From Areca catechu (Eukaryota; Streptophyta; Magnoliopsida; Arecales; Arecaceae): a stretch of DNA of 64,000 nucleotides. The position numbers were made by a program, and so were the translations under genes. Of the stretch, positions 33,857 to 45,081 are shown piece after piece. Location of the stretch: the NCBI GenBank assembly GCA_021397845.1, contig CM038049.1, positions 102,206,877-102,270,876 of the forward strand, read 5' to 3'. Numbering within the stretch: the stretch's first letter is position 1; each line of letters opens with the position of its first letter. The notes beneath the pieces were generated by a model that saw only the letters and a program-made list of their open reading frames with translations, was not told where the DNA came from and made no database searches.

Positions 33857-35440
33857 TGTTGCCCAATAAGCAACCCAAAAGGGAGGGTGAATTGAGTCTC
33901 TAAAAATTATTTACTTAATGCAATGCAATGCTAAGCAATCCAATCCAACAATTAAATAAGCAAGGTACTATGAATTCAAAAGTAATGCTCTTGAATTGAA
34001 AGTGTAGCGAAAATAAAAAGTAATAAATGAAAAGCAAGTAGAGAGATCAATCAACCACAAACACCAAGAAATATAGTGGTTCGGTGCTATTAATGCACCT
34101 ACATCCACTCTCCAAGATCCCCTTGGAAATTTACTATAATCACACTGATTACAGTTGATTAGTTTTGCGGGCTCACTAATCAAAAATCCAACTTGTTTTC
34201 ATAAGGCCAATAAGTCAAAACCTCACTTGGTTTTACGGGCTAACCAAGAACCTAAATAGTTTTAAGGCTCACCACCAACCTCCCTTGGTTTTCCGGGATA
34301 ACCAAGAACCTAAGTGGTTTTGCAAGCTAACCACCAACCTTATTGGTTTTCAAAGGCTCACCAATAACCTCCCTTGGTTTTACAATAGGCTAACCAAGAA
34401 CCCTTACAACATATAAAGATTTGAAGTAAAGAAACAAAGTAAGCTTTCTAAATAAAAGTGGGTATCTCTTTGAAGCTCGATGTAGAGATGCTTTGAACTT
34501 GTTGAAGCCTCTTGAATGCTTAAGAATGGATGATCTTCAATGCTCTTGAATGCTTGGAGGCTTGGTTTTGCTTGAAAGTAGTTGAATCTTCAATGAATAG
34601 GAGTTAAAGCTCTCACTTGAATGCTCTTATCTTATTCTCATCAATAATATTCAATCCTCTTTCTTTTGATTTGATTTAGAGCATATATATACTTCTCCAA
34701 GGCCTCAAATCCCGTTTCTAGATGTTAGACTTGAAAAATTAGCCATTGGAGGGCAAAAGAGTCGAGTTCTGCATTTGAAAAACTAGCTGTTACTGTTTTC
34801 AGAACTCCATATGTCGACACTTCAGGATTTGAGTCGACACTTGAACTTCTTGAGTCAACACTTAGTTCAAATATCTTCATTATGGTTCTCTGGAAATCTC
34901 AGATGTGTTGACACTTTCTCAGATGAGTCGACATTTTGAGTCGACACTTCTCTTCCATGTGTCGACACTTCAGCAGTTCTTCATTTTCAGTAAGTTCTGT
35001 GACTTGAAAATCTCAGGCGATGAGCTGATCCATGTGTTGATACTTTGAGTTGATACTTCGGGTCCATGTGTTGACACTTCAGCCATGCCAACAGAAACAT
35101 ACTTGTGTACCGGCCTAAGTCGATACTTCACTTCCATGTGTCGATACTTGGTGTCATGTGTCGATACTTTGAGTCGACACTTCAATGAAAACTTCATAGG
35201 AAAAGCTGAACTTGAGCTGAAACACATTTCCACTTAACTCAAATAATCATTCAAGCAAATATTGATTGTCCAAGTCCTCTTTAAGCAATTCTTTTCATCC
35301 AAACTTGGTTTCATCAATCAAACAAACTTCTTCAAATTTGTGAGTACCTTTTTCAACAAAAACACACTTCAAAGAAATTATTAGTACTCAACTATACTTA
35401 ACCGTTTTGCTTATCATCAAAATCAACAACGGAGTCAACA
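33857..35440 (-). repeat. Left (3') LTR of G
   Basis: 1584 bp, against 1609 bp for the right LTR. Contains a TATATATA box at 34684-34691 (readable on either strand, placed correctly for minus transcription), a set of repeated blocks like CTTGGTTTTACGGGCTAACCAAG near 34230-34400 (shorter words conserved in both LTRs), and the GTCGACAC motif array. Confidence 0.92.
34812..35186. repeat. GTCGACACTT motif array in G's LTR
   Basis: About 14 copies of a motif (G/T)GTCGACACTT or a one- or two-base variant in about 370 bp, at irregular 12-60 bp spacing. Many copies keep the palindrome GTCGAC or GTGTCGACAC. The right LTR has the matching array at about 47820-48215, often better preserved. Confidence 0.85.
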
Positions 35441-36265
35441 ATCTTTCCCTTTTTGATGATGATAAAATCCTTAAGTATAAATTGCATAATAAGCTTTTGA
35501 AAGAATTCAACAAGGTGCATAGCACTAAATGCAATAATTGTATCAAAGTAATTTTCAATTTCGATAAGATATATCAGAGCAAATTGTAATGAATAAGAGT
35601 ATCAGATCTTTGGGATATATATGAAACATAATCACATGTATCATGATACTCTACATGAAAATTCAGCAATAAGTAAAGCTCCCCCTGAATTGATGATCCA
35701 TAAAATAGTTCATAAATATCTTTTCAAACATTTAAAGAGAGGTTTTAAGATGAAATTCACTTTAAAAGGATTTTCAATGAAAACAAAGTATAGCTCCCCC
35801 TTTCTTAAGGAATTTGTAAACATTTTCAATTCAAGTTTTCAAAAATAATTTTCAAAATTTGTTTAACCCTTGCACATCACAAATATAAATCATTTGTCTT
35901 TAAACTTACTACTCCCAAAAATATATTATATTTATACTTAAATCTCACTATACTACTCCCCCTTTTTGTTATCATTAAAAAGGTAGAAGGATAAATAGGC
36001 TGAATATTCAAGATATGGCATTGAAGTATAAAATTCATTCATTCATTCACAGGTGAAGACATGAAGAATTAAGAAAAGTGTAAATCATTTCATTCATTTC
36101 CACAAAAGGCATAAAAATGAGGAAGAACATACATATTAAGTACAACATTCATTCATTTAAGGTCACAAACATTGAGTACAACATGATATTTCATTTCAAG
36201 TCAGAGTTTGTACAATCAAAAGATAAAACATACATAGATGCATAAAAACAAACTATAGAAATCCT
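35441..36265 (-). other. 3' non-coding spacer of G
   Basis: AT-rich sequence between the extra ORF and the 3' LTR. On the minus strand it ends with TCATCATCAAAAAGGGAAAG, the purine tract next to the LTR. The plus word CTCCCCCT recurs near 35680, 35792 and 35958. No coding sequence is recognisable. Confidence 0.7.
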
Positions 36266-36470
36266 AATCCTCATGCATATCATCAGTATCATCAGAAGAT
36301 AAACCGATCTCAATCGGTCCTATATCAGTAAAAGATCGAGCTCAAGGGCCACATTGATCTAAGATCTCAGAGTCGGGTCCTGGTCGGTCATGGAGGGGTA
36401 CGATGACCACGTCCTCTACATCGTGCATATGTCCGACCTCTGGCTAGAGCAGTAGAGGTAGAAGCAATGA

Positions 36471-38054
36471 TTATTTTTTTTAGATTTTTTTTAGTTATTC
36501 CAGCTATTCCACTTATCCCTTTTATTCTCATTTTATTCCAAGTTTATCCCTCAGTTATTCCGCTGCTATTCCTATCATCTTCAACCTTCCCAGAATTGCA
36601 AGAACCTCCATTTTTCTTATTTTCTTCTTCCCGTTCATCCCAGATCTGCCATGCCCGACCCCCGACCGCCCCCGCCAGACCGTCCACCTTTTCCCGGCAT
36701 CGATCTCCTCGTAGGAACGCTAGCGAATCCCGTCGAGCCGCCCACGGCCATCCACCCCTTTCCACACGATCTCCATCATCACACCGCCAGTTCGGGATCC
36801 ATCATGCCCAACCACCGGCCCGCCTGCTACTGTGATGCCCGTCGTGAGCCCGAGCCAGATCTAAGTCGTGTCCTCTTCTCCCTGCATATGCGCCGCCCAT
36901 ACCGGATCTGTAGCTCCAACCTCCCATGGCCCGTCCTCCCTCCACCTTGCCCGCGACCGCGACGTCCTAGGCAAGATCTACAGCTCCAACCCTCCAGCCT
37001 GTCCGCCCTCCGTCGGTGCTCTCGTCGACGCCTAGGGCCCCATGCCCGTGGGAAGTTAACGGACACCATGGGAAGACAAACGGCCGCCCATGGCCGCCGT
37101 TCGCCGCCGTCCTACCACCCCGCCGTCCTGCCGTCCACCACCTCCCGCCGCCCCGCCATCCCGCCGTTCGCCATCCACCACCCGCTGCCCGGTTGGCCAT
37201 CGGAGATCCAGCCCCCCTGTTGCTCGGTTGTGAAGAAACTCCTGCACGGTTCTCAAAGGTCTGTTCTGCACGATTTTTGGAGCAACATGAATTTCAGAGT
37301 GAAGGGGGATTTCAAAATTCAAATGAAAGGGATTTATTTGGTATTTTTTCATGAATGTAAGTTGGGTTTAAAAAAAGGAAAATTTGGGATTTTTTATTTT
37401 TGAATTTGAATTCAAAATCAGAGGATTTCAAGGAATTTTATTTTGAATTTCAAAGGGATATGGGGATCTATAAATATCCATACTCCTCTTGTAATAAAGT
37501 TTGTTGATGAATAGAAATTTTTAGGTTCGTAACCTTGCTTTGGTTCTGGGTTGAGGCCCATTTGCCTTCATTCTTCGGGACGTCAAGGGGTGTGAGGCCC
37601 CAACGCCTTCACTCCAGCGAGAGCGTTGAGGAGCATGAAGCAGCTCCAAGCCATCAGTGTCGCCATGCATGATGGCGGGGTGTGATCTTCAAGTCATCAA
37701 CGCCGCCGTGCATAATGGCAGGATGTGATCCCAAATAAGGTCTTCGCTGCCAAATAGCTGACGAGGGGCTGGAAGCCCTAGGTACCCTTTTTTTCCCTCC
37801 ATCTCTCTATTTTCTGTCGGATCTAGATCCTAGGTTCGAGTTTCATTCCTGTTCCCCCTCCATATCCCCATCCTTCCTTCATCACCTCCACCAAGAAAAA
37901 AACTGAAAACCAAAATAGTCCAGCCATTTTAGGGTTTTAGTATAAGTTTTATCCTAGTCCCGGAAGGCTTCTTAGCCCTCCCATGGTCTGTAGTTGCTTT
38001 AGGTGTTTCCCCTTTCAGAATAACCATGGTTCTCTTCGTTATCTATCCCACATC
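36471..38054 (+). repeat. 5' LTR of H
   Basis: 1584 bp ending CCCACATCA. The left half is GC-rich (CCGCCC runs at 36650-37200), the right half AT-rich. A TATA box sits at 37469-37476 (TATAAATA) with AATAAA about 20 bp further on. Open frames in the GC-rich half look compositional. Confidence 0.85.
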
Positions 38055-38175
38055 ATTTTTTTGGTATCAGAGCCAGCAACGGACTAGGATTTGCTTCATC
38101 CTCAAACTCGATGGAGTCAAGTTCTTCGTGCTATAGGAGAAAGATGAGGGACCCAGAACTCATCGGGTTTTTCTT
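38055..38175 (+). other. Interior of H with primer-binding site
   Basis: TTTTTTT, then the primer site TGGTATCAGAGCCAGCAACG at 38062-38081, then about 95 bp with a purine stretch GGAGAAAGATGAGGGA. No ATG frame of note. This is far shorter than the interior of ordinary LTR elements. Confidence 0.85.
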
Positions 38176-39773
38176 TTATTTTTTTTAGATTTTTTTAGTT
38201 ATTCCAGCTATACCACTTATCCCTTTTATTCTCGTTTTATTCCAAGTTTATCCTTGAGTTATTCCACTGCTATTCCTATCATCTTCAACCTTCCCAGAAT
38301 CATAAGAACCTCCATTTTTCTTATTTTCTTCTTCCCGTTCATCCCGGATCCGCCACGCCCGACTCCCGGTCGCCCCCGCCAGACCGTCCACCTTTTCCAG
38401 GTGTCGACCTCCTCGTGGGAACACCGGCGAATCCCGTCGAGATGCCCACGGCCGTCCACCCCTTGCCACACGGTCTCCATCCTCGCACCACCAGTCCGGG
38501 ATCCATCACGCCCAACCACCGGCCCGCCTGCTACCGTGATGCCCACCATGAGCCCGAGCCTGATCTAAGACGTGTCCTCCTCTCCCTGCATATGCGCCGC
38601 CCATGCCGGATCTGCAGCTCCAACCTCCCATGGCTCGTCCGCCCTCCACCTCGCCCGCGACCATGAAATCCTGGGCAAGATCTACAGCTCCAACCCTCCG
38701 GCCCGTCTGCCCCCCGCCGGTGCTCTCGCCGGCGCCTAGGGCCCCATGCCTATGGGAAGTTAACGGACACCATGGGAAGACGAACGGCCACCCATGGCCA
38801 CCGTCCGCCACCATCCTACCACCCCGCCATCCCGCCGTCCGCCGCCTCCCGTCACCCCGTCGTCCTACCATCCGCCGTCCACCACTCGCTGCACGGCCGG
38901 CCATCGGAGATCCAGCCCCCTATTGCTCGGTTGTGAAAAAACTCCTGCAGGGTTCTCAAATCAGACCTAAGAAGAGCTATTATGCATAATTTTTGGAGCA
39001 GCACGAATTTTAGAGTGAAGGGCGATTTCAAAATTCAAATAAAAGGGATTTATTTGGTATTTTTTCAAGAATGTAAGTTGGGTTTAAAAAAAGGAAAATT
39101 TGGGATTTTTAATTTTGAATTTGAATTCAAAATCATGGGAGGATTTCAAGGGATTTTATTTTGAATTTCAAAGGGATATGGGGATCTATAAATATCCATA
39201 CTCCTCTTGTAATAAAGTTAGTTGATGAATAGAAATTTTTGGGTTCGTAACCTTGCTTTGGTTCTGAACTGAGGCCCATTTGCCTTCGTCCTTCAGGATG
39301 TCGAGGGGTGTAAGGCCCCAACGCCTTCGCTCCAGCAAGAGCATCGAGGAGCATGAAGCTGCTCCAAGCCATCAGTGTCGCCATGCATGATGGTAGGGTG
39401 TGATCTCCAAGTCATCAGCACCGTCATGCATGATGGCAGGATGTGATCCCAAATAAGGTCTTCACTGCCAAACAACTGACGAGGGGCTGGAAGCCCTAGG
39501 TACCCTTTTTTCCCCTCCATCTCTCTGTTTCCCGTCGGATCTAGATCCTAGGTTCGAGTTTCATTCCTGTTCCCCCTCCATATCCCCATCCTTCCTTCAT
39601 CACCTCCACCAAGAAAAAAACTGAAAACCAAAAGAGTCCAGCCATTTTAGGATTTTAGTATAAGTTTTATCCTAGTCCCGGGAGGCTTCTTAGCCCTCCC
39701 ACAGTCCATAGTTGCTTTAGGTGTTTCCCCTTTCAGAATAACCATGGGTCTCCTCGTTATCCATCCCACATCA
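38176..39773 (+). repeat. 3' LTR of H
   Basis: 1598 bp, aligned end to end with the left LTR with scattered substitutions. TATA box at 39187-39194. Ends CCCACATCA directly before AATGT. Confidence 0.85.
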
Positions 39774-41606
39774 AATGTCCTTCACAAGAATGGAACTAAT
39801 CGGTTCGACGGTCTCTACGACTGCTAGAAGAGGCGTACGATCAAAGGAGGGACCAGAATTAGGATACTGAAAGCTAGGTGTGTAAAAACCAAGCTCTCGG
39901 ATAAGTGAGGATGTGTGAATAGTAGGAGTATCAAAAATAGGAGTATCAACCGATGATACAATATGTGTATCAAGGATAGATGTATCAGCTGAAGAATGAA
40001 CCGGTAAGTCTATAATCGACGAATCAATGATAGGAGTGTCAATCATGGGCGTATCGACAACGGGTTAATCAATAACAGGTGTATGTATAACAGGAGTATC
40101 AATAACTGGAGAATCAATAACTGGAGAATCAATAACTGGTGAAAGAATGGGAATAGGATCATGATCATCCGATCTGGAAGGAGAGGATGGAACTGAAGTC
40201 TGGATAGGTGAACTAAAAGAATCAAGAGCAGGACTCCTGGGCAAGTCTGCTGTCACCTCCGCTATTGGCTCTGTAGTCATATCTAGAAAGTCGAATCCAC
40301 CAGAGTTAGTCTCCTCAACATCTCCATCAACATCATCTCCATCAACATCATCTCCATCAACATCATCACCATCAACATCAACAATAGGTGCAGGAGCAGG
40401 TGGAGCTGTATCAGCAACCGAAGTACTCACTGAAGGTCTAGACGGTGCAGTCAATATAGCTGAGATGCCATCACTCAGTCCACTGTGGCTCTCTCTGGTC
40501 TCAGCTATGAAGCTGTCAAGATGCTATCTAACAATCAAAATATCAATCTTGATGCATCTAACTCTGTCCAATAAGCTATCAGAAACACCCTGAGTCTCCA
40601 TCTGAGCTGGCTGAGGCTGTGCTAAAGTAGTAGGATCAGACTGAGATGCAACCACTGGCTGAGCTGCTGTCTCAGGCTGACTCTCGCTAGGTCCTGCCTT
40701 GTCAGAGATGATGCGCTCCTCCTTTGCAGCATCATCATCATCAACTCTGTCCTCGGCCTGACCAGATATCCTACGAGTCCACTGGCCTTGGAACATATGA
40801 TAACCCATCCAGTGTAATGACCTGATATCATACACATCAGTATGTAGTAGCATGCGGAAGGGCTCGTCCTCAAAGTTGATGTCATACTTCCTGAACAGAA
40901 TAGTCAATCCCATCCTATATGGCAGGCAGAGTCGTTGGATCGTCGACACATCCATCATCTAGTAAATCATAAGCACTGGAAGGCAGACGGGTGTGCGCTG
41001 AACCAAAGATACCATCACTAGCAACTCCCGCTCAATGATGTAGTCGAAGCATCCGGTCTTTGATAGAAGTATCCGGACGATAATGTGGTGCAATAATCTC
41101 ATCTCTGCAGATAGTCGGGATATGGGTATGGTGGCTCCCTCAGGCAATATATCAGACTCGAAGATACACTAGAGTCCACTCACTCTATCCATCAAATTGT
41201 CCACCACTGAACCAGTCATCAAAATATCCCATACTCTGCTCAGTACCTCTGATGAAACAAGGATATCCTGGCCTCTCACCTGTGCCATCCATCTATCAGA
41301 CCCATGTGCGAGTGATCCATAAAACTCTCTAATCAGCCCGGGGTAAAATCTCTCGATGAGTGAGCAAAAGGAAGTCAAACTAGCCTGTCGAATCCACTGT
41401 CCGATCCTAAAATACTGTTGGTCAACAAAAGTGAAGTCTACTCGTCGTCCCCTAATGACGGTCTTCGAGCTCATCCTGCTAAAAGCTACAAAAAGTGGTC
41501 ATGCGGGCGGATCAGGAGCTCTAGCCTCGTGTCTGGCCTTCATCCTTCGTTCTTCTTCCTGATTTGACTGACGAGGTCGACGAACTACTTGCTTTCAGGA
41601 TCCCAT

Positions 41607-42038
41607 TGCTTGGAATAAAGATTTAGGCAAGATTTGGGTAGAAACCTAGGGTTTCTAATGCTCAAAATCCAAATGGAAGCAAAATCCGAACTACCGAGTG
41701 TCCAAATCGAAGAAACGATGGCATTAAATCATGAAATAGAGAGTTGGAACAATGAGGAGTACCTTAGAACATGTGTCAGCTCGAAGGAGATGAAGAAATG
41801 GGAAGAAAAACCATTCAGAAACCCTTTTATTCTCGATCTGCTACCGTTCAAGTGTCGACTCATGAATGTGTTGACACATTCAGGTGTCGACACATCAATG
41901 TGTCGACACATCGACTTAAAAATCAAAAAATAAGAGATCCAAGAGTTCATCAAAATCACTTAAAATAATTTAAATTCAATAATGATTGAGTACGATTGAT
42001 GTCAAATTGATCTAATTTGAGTCAAAGATAGGAAAAAT
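41607..42038 (-). other. Spacer of G between RNase H and extra ORF, with GTCGACAC cluster
   Basis: About 430 bp without a recognisable gene. At 41851-41915 it has four more copies of the TGTCGACA / TGTTGACA palindrome seen in the LTRs, in 65 bp. Confidence 0.75.
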
Positions 42039-43490
42039 TTAATCCAAAGGATTAATGATCCCGAGCTCTCTTCTAATCATACAAAACCAATCTTTTAGAA
42101 GAGGTTTAGTTAAGATATTAGCTAATTGAAATTCAGTACTAATAAATTCAAGCACAACATCATTATTTTCTACATGATCTCTAATAAAATGATGTCTAAT
42201 TTCAATATGTTTACTCCTAGAATGTTGAACAGGATTTTTAGTCAAGCAAATAGCACTGGTATTATCATATTTAATAGGTGTACTAGCCAACTTGATTCCA
42301 AAATCTTCAAATTGTTGCTTAATCTACAAGATTTGAGTACAACAACTTCCTACTGCAATATACTCAGTCTCAACTATGGATAGTGCAACTGAAGTTTGTT
42401 TTTTGCTAAACCATGAGATTAAGTTAACTCCAAGAAATTGGCAAGTACCACTAGTACTCTTTCTATCCAATTTACAACCAACAAAATCAGTATCAGAATT
42501 CTAATCAATTCAGTAGATGATTCTTTAGGTTCAGACTAATATCTAGCACATATGCATATACTAAACATTATATCTAGTCTACTAGCAGTTAGGTACAGTA
42601 AAGAGCCAATCATATCTCTGTATAACTTTTGATCTACAGATTTACCATGTTCATCCTTATCAAGTCTACAAGAGGGGCTCATAGCATACCTATTATTTTA
42701 ATAGTCTCCATCCCAAACTTCTTTATAATTTCTCTTGTATACTTAGCTTGGTTGATGAAGATACCATCTTTTGTTTGCTTGATCTGGAGTCCAAGAAAGA
42801 AATTGAATTCTCCCATCATGCTTATCTCGAACTCACCCTGCATTAGTTTAGCAAACTCTTGACAAAGAATTTTATTAGTAGCATCGAAAATGATATCATC
42901 AACATATATTTGTACTACTAATAAATCACTATCTTTCTTTTTCAAAAATAGTATTTTATCAACATGGCCTCTAGAAAATTTATTTTTAATTAAAAATTTA
43001 CTGAGTCTTTCATACTAGGCTCGAGGTGCTTGCTTTAATCCATAAAGTGCTTTGTGCAATTTAAAAACATGATCAGGATGTGCATGACTTTCAAATCTAG
43101 GTGGTTGTTCAACAAAAATATTTTCAGTTATAAAACCATTTAAAAAACACTCTTAACATCCATTTGAAATAGTTTAAAGTTCATAAAAGAAGCAAATGCT
43201 AATAATAATCTAATTACTTTAAGTCCAACAATAGGAGCAAAAGTTTCATCAAAATCAATCCCTTCCTCCTGGTTATAGCCTTTAACAACTAGCCTAGCTT
43301 TATTCCTAACAACAATTCCATTTTTATCTAATTTATTCCTAAATACCCATTTTGTGCTAATAATAGAAATATTAGATGGTCTTACTATTAATATCCAAAC
43401 ATTATTTCTATCAAACTGAATTAGTTCTTCTTGCATGGCATTAATCCAGTTAGGGTCTTTTTCAGCTTCTTCAAAATATTTAGGCTCTAC
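42039..43490 (-). pseudogene. RT and RNase H of copia G
   Basis: On the minus strand RT runs from NNVWILIVRPSNISIISTKW through GIDFDETFAPIVGLKVIRLL to KLFQMDVKSVF (43436-43140). After a break come VVQIYVDDIIFDATNK and FFLGLQIKQTKDGIFINQAK (42945-42679). RNase H ends with KYDNTSAICLTKNPVQHSRS and KHIEIRHHFIRDHVE (42290-42039). YVDD is intact. Several stops and a missing piece near 43140 break the frame. The wording matches SIRE/Maximus elements and closely resembles F. Confidence 0.9.
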
Positions 43491-43559
43491 TTTGATACAA
43501 AAGCTATATAATCACATTCATTTCTAATTAAGGCTCGAGTTCTTATCCCTTTAGATAGA

Positions 43560-44728
43560 TCACCTAGTATTAATTCCTTAGGATGTCAATGAGCATACCT
43601 CCACTCCTTAGATAGATCTTGATGCTTTGGAGTGTCATCACCTTTCTCATTCTTATCTTGATCTTCTTCACTTGGCTGGGGTTGATCATTCAGTGTCGAT
43701 TTTTGAAGCTTGTCAGCACCTGCACATTCTTCAGAACTATCCTCTTTTCTAGAGGATTTGTTAGTTGATTATTTAAAAACAACATGTACTGACTCTTCCA
43801 CAACCAAAGTTTTTTTATTGAAAACTCTATATGCCCTGCTTGATGTGGAGTATCCTAAAAAGATGCCTTCATCAGACTTGGCATCAAATTTTCCAAGATT
43901 ATCTTTTTTATTATTTAAAATAAAACATTTACAATCAAAAACTCGAAAATACTTTAAAGTTGGTTTTCTTTGATTCCAAAGTTCGTAAGGAGTTTTCTTC
44001 AAAATAGGGCGGATTAAAACTTAATTTAAAATGTAACATGCAGTATTAATAGCTTCAGCCCAAAAATATCTTGGCAAATCATTTTCACAAAGCATGATGC
44101 ATGCCATTTCTTCTAAAGTATGATTTTTTCTTTCTACTACCCCATTCTGCTCAGGTGTCCTAAGTGCAGAAAAGTTGTCTATTCCTTTTTTATTACAGAA
44201 ATTTTTAAAATATTGGTTTTCAAATTTAGTTCCATGATCACTATGAATGCAAACAACTGAAACACCTTTTTCATTTGAGACTTTTTGATAAAACTTTATA
44301 AAAGCTGAAAATGATTCATCTTTATGTGCTAGAAAGAAAACTCATGTAAATCTCGAAAAATCATCCACTATGACTAGTCCATACCTCTTGCCTCCTAAAC
44401 TTGATATTCTAGTTGGTCCAAAGAGATACATATGAAGTAGTTCTAGTGGCCTGCTAGTAGTTACAAAACTTTTTGGTTTAAAAGAAGTTTTAACTTATTT
44501 ACCAAATTAACATACTTGGCAAATTCTATCTTTTTCAAAACAAAGTTCAGGTAAATCTCTAACTACATTCTTTTTGCAATGTTTTGAAAGCAGATACATA
44601 CTAGCATGCCCTAGTCTTTTATGCCAAAGCCAACGAGTCTCATCCTTAGTAGAATTCATTACAGCAAGGCATTCTCCATTAGGCAAAAATAGATCATCTA
44701 AATCTACCAAATAAACATTTTCATGCAT
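43560..44728 (-). pseudogene. Integrase of copia G
   Basis: The pre-integrase zinc region is at 44728-44507 (LWHKRLGHASMYLLSKH ... CQVC). The core follows in broken frames to the end segment TPYELWNQRKPTLKYFRVFD and GIFLGYSTSSRAYRVFNKKT (44002-43769), a usual copia integrase/RT junction. Stops make it non-functional. Confidence 0.85.
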
Positions 44729-44740
44729 TTTTCCAATGAA

Positions 44741-45079
44741 TTATACTTCATTTATATTTGGACTAGCAATCATGTAATATGATGATTTAAAAATGACTTG
44801 AAAACTTTTATCACAAAATCGACTAATGCTTAAAAGATTGTGTTTTAAACCATCAACTAGAAGTACATTGCTAATATAATTAGAAGGAGTTATGTGAACC
44901 TTACCAATACTAATGATTTTTCCTTTACTATTATTCCCAAAGGTCACACTCCCTCCATTCAAAGATTCAAGAGAAGTGAATTGCTTCACATCTCCCATCA
45001 TGTGCCTTGAGCAACCACTATCAAGATACCAAAGTCTTTTGTTTTCCTTGGTTGCAAGACACACCTGCAATAAAATCAA
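44741..45079 (-). pseudogene. Protease of copia G
   Basis: LWYLDSGCSRHMMGD carries the DSG catalytic triad of copia proteases. GLKHNLLSISRFCD at the other end is the usual link to the pre-integrase zinc region. The 112-codon stretch is open, ending at a stop at 44741. Confidence 0.85.
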
Positions 45080-45081
45080 GC

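Larger units (their letters stand above)
36471..39773 (+). mobile_element. Element H: non-autonomous LTR element with tiny interior
   Basis: Two direct repeats of about 1.59 kb flank only about 121 bp. A tRNA-iMet primer site (TGGTATCAGAGCCA) begins eight bases after the left repeat, which proves LTR character and plus orientation. The flanks are AATGA (36466-36470) and AATGT (39774-39778), an imperfect duplication. The left edge is uncertain by a few bases because it lies in a T-rich run without a clear TG. It has no coding capacity for gag or pol. Confidence 0.85.
36266..41606 (-). pseudogene. SIRE-type extra ORF of G, split by H
   Basis: The frame starts at the ATG at 41606, or at 41474 (MSSKTVIRGRRVDF) if the early stops are original. 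It holds FCSLIERFYPGLIREFYGSL and VRGQDILVSSEVLSRVWDIL, similar to the plant 'putative transposon protein' domain found in SIRE-like elements. It then has a short conserved block (EDEPFRMLLHTDVYDIRSLH, then MGYHMFQGQW), a Pro/Ser/Asp-rich low-complexity region with VDGDD and DSPVI repeats, and H. It ends SSDDTDDMHED at 36266. In-frame stops lie at 41169, 40959, 40524 and 40065 with no frameshift between 41474 and 39774. One frame change appears after H. Element F has a homologue. The protein is often called env-like, but I see no signal or membrane segment. Confidence 0.8.

Noticed and set aside
36651..37403. 250-residue open frame in H (and shorter ones at 38254-38989)
   Set aside because: GC-rich LTR half with low-complexity Pro/Arg/His content. 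The equivalent stretch in the other LTR is broken differently.
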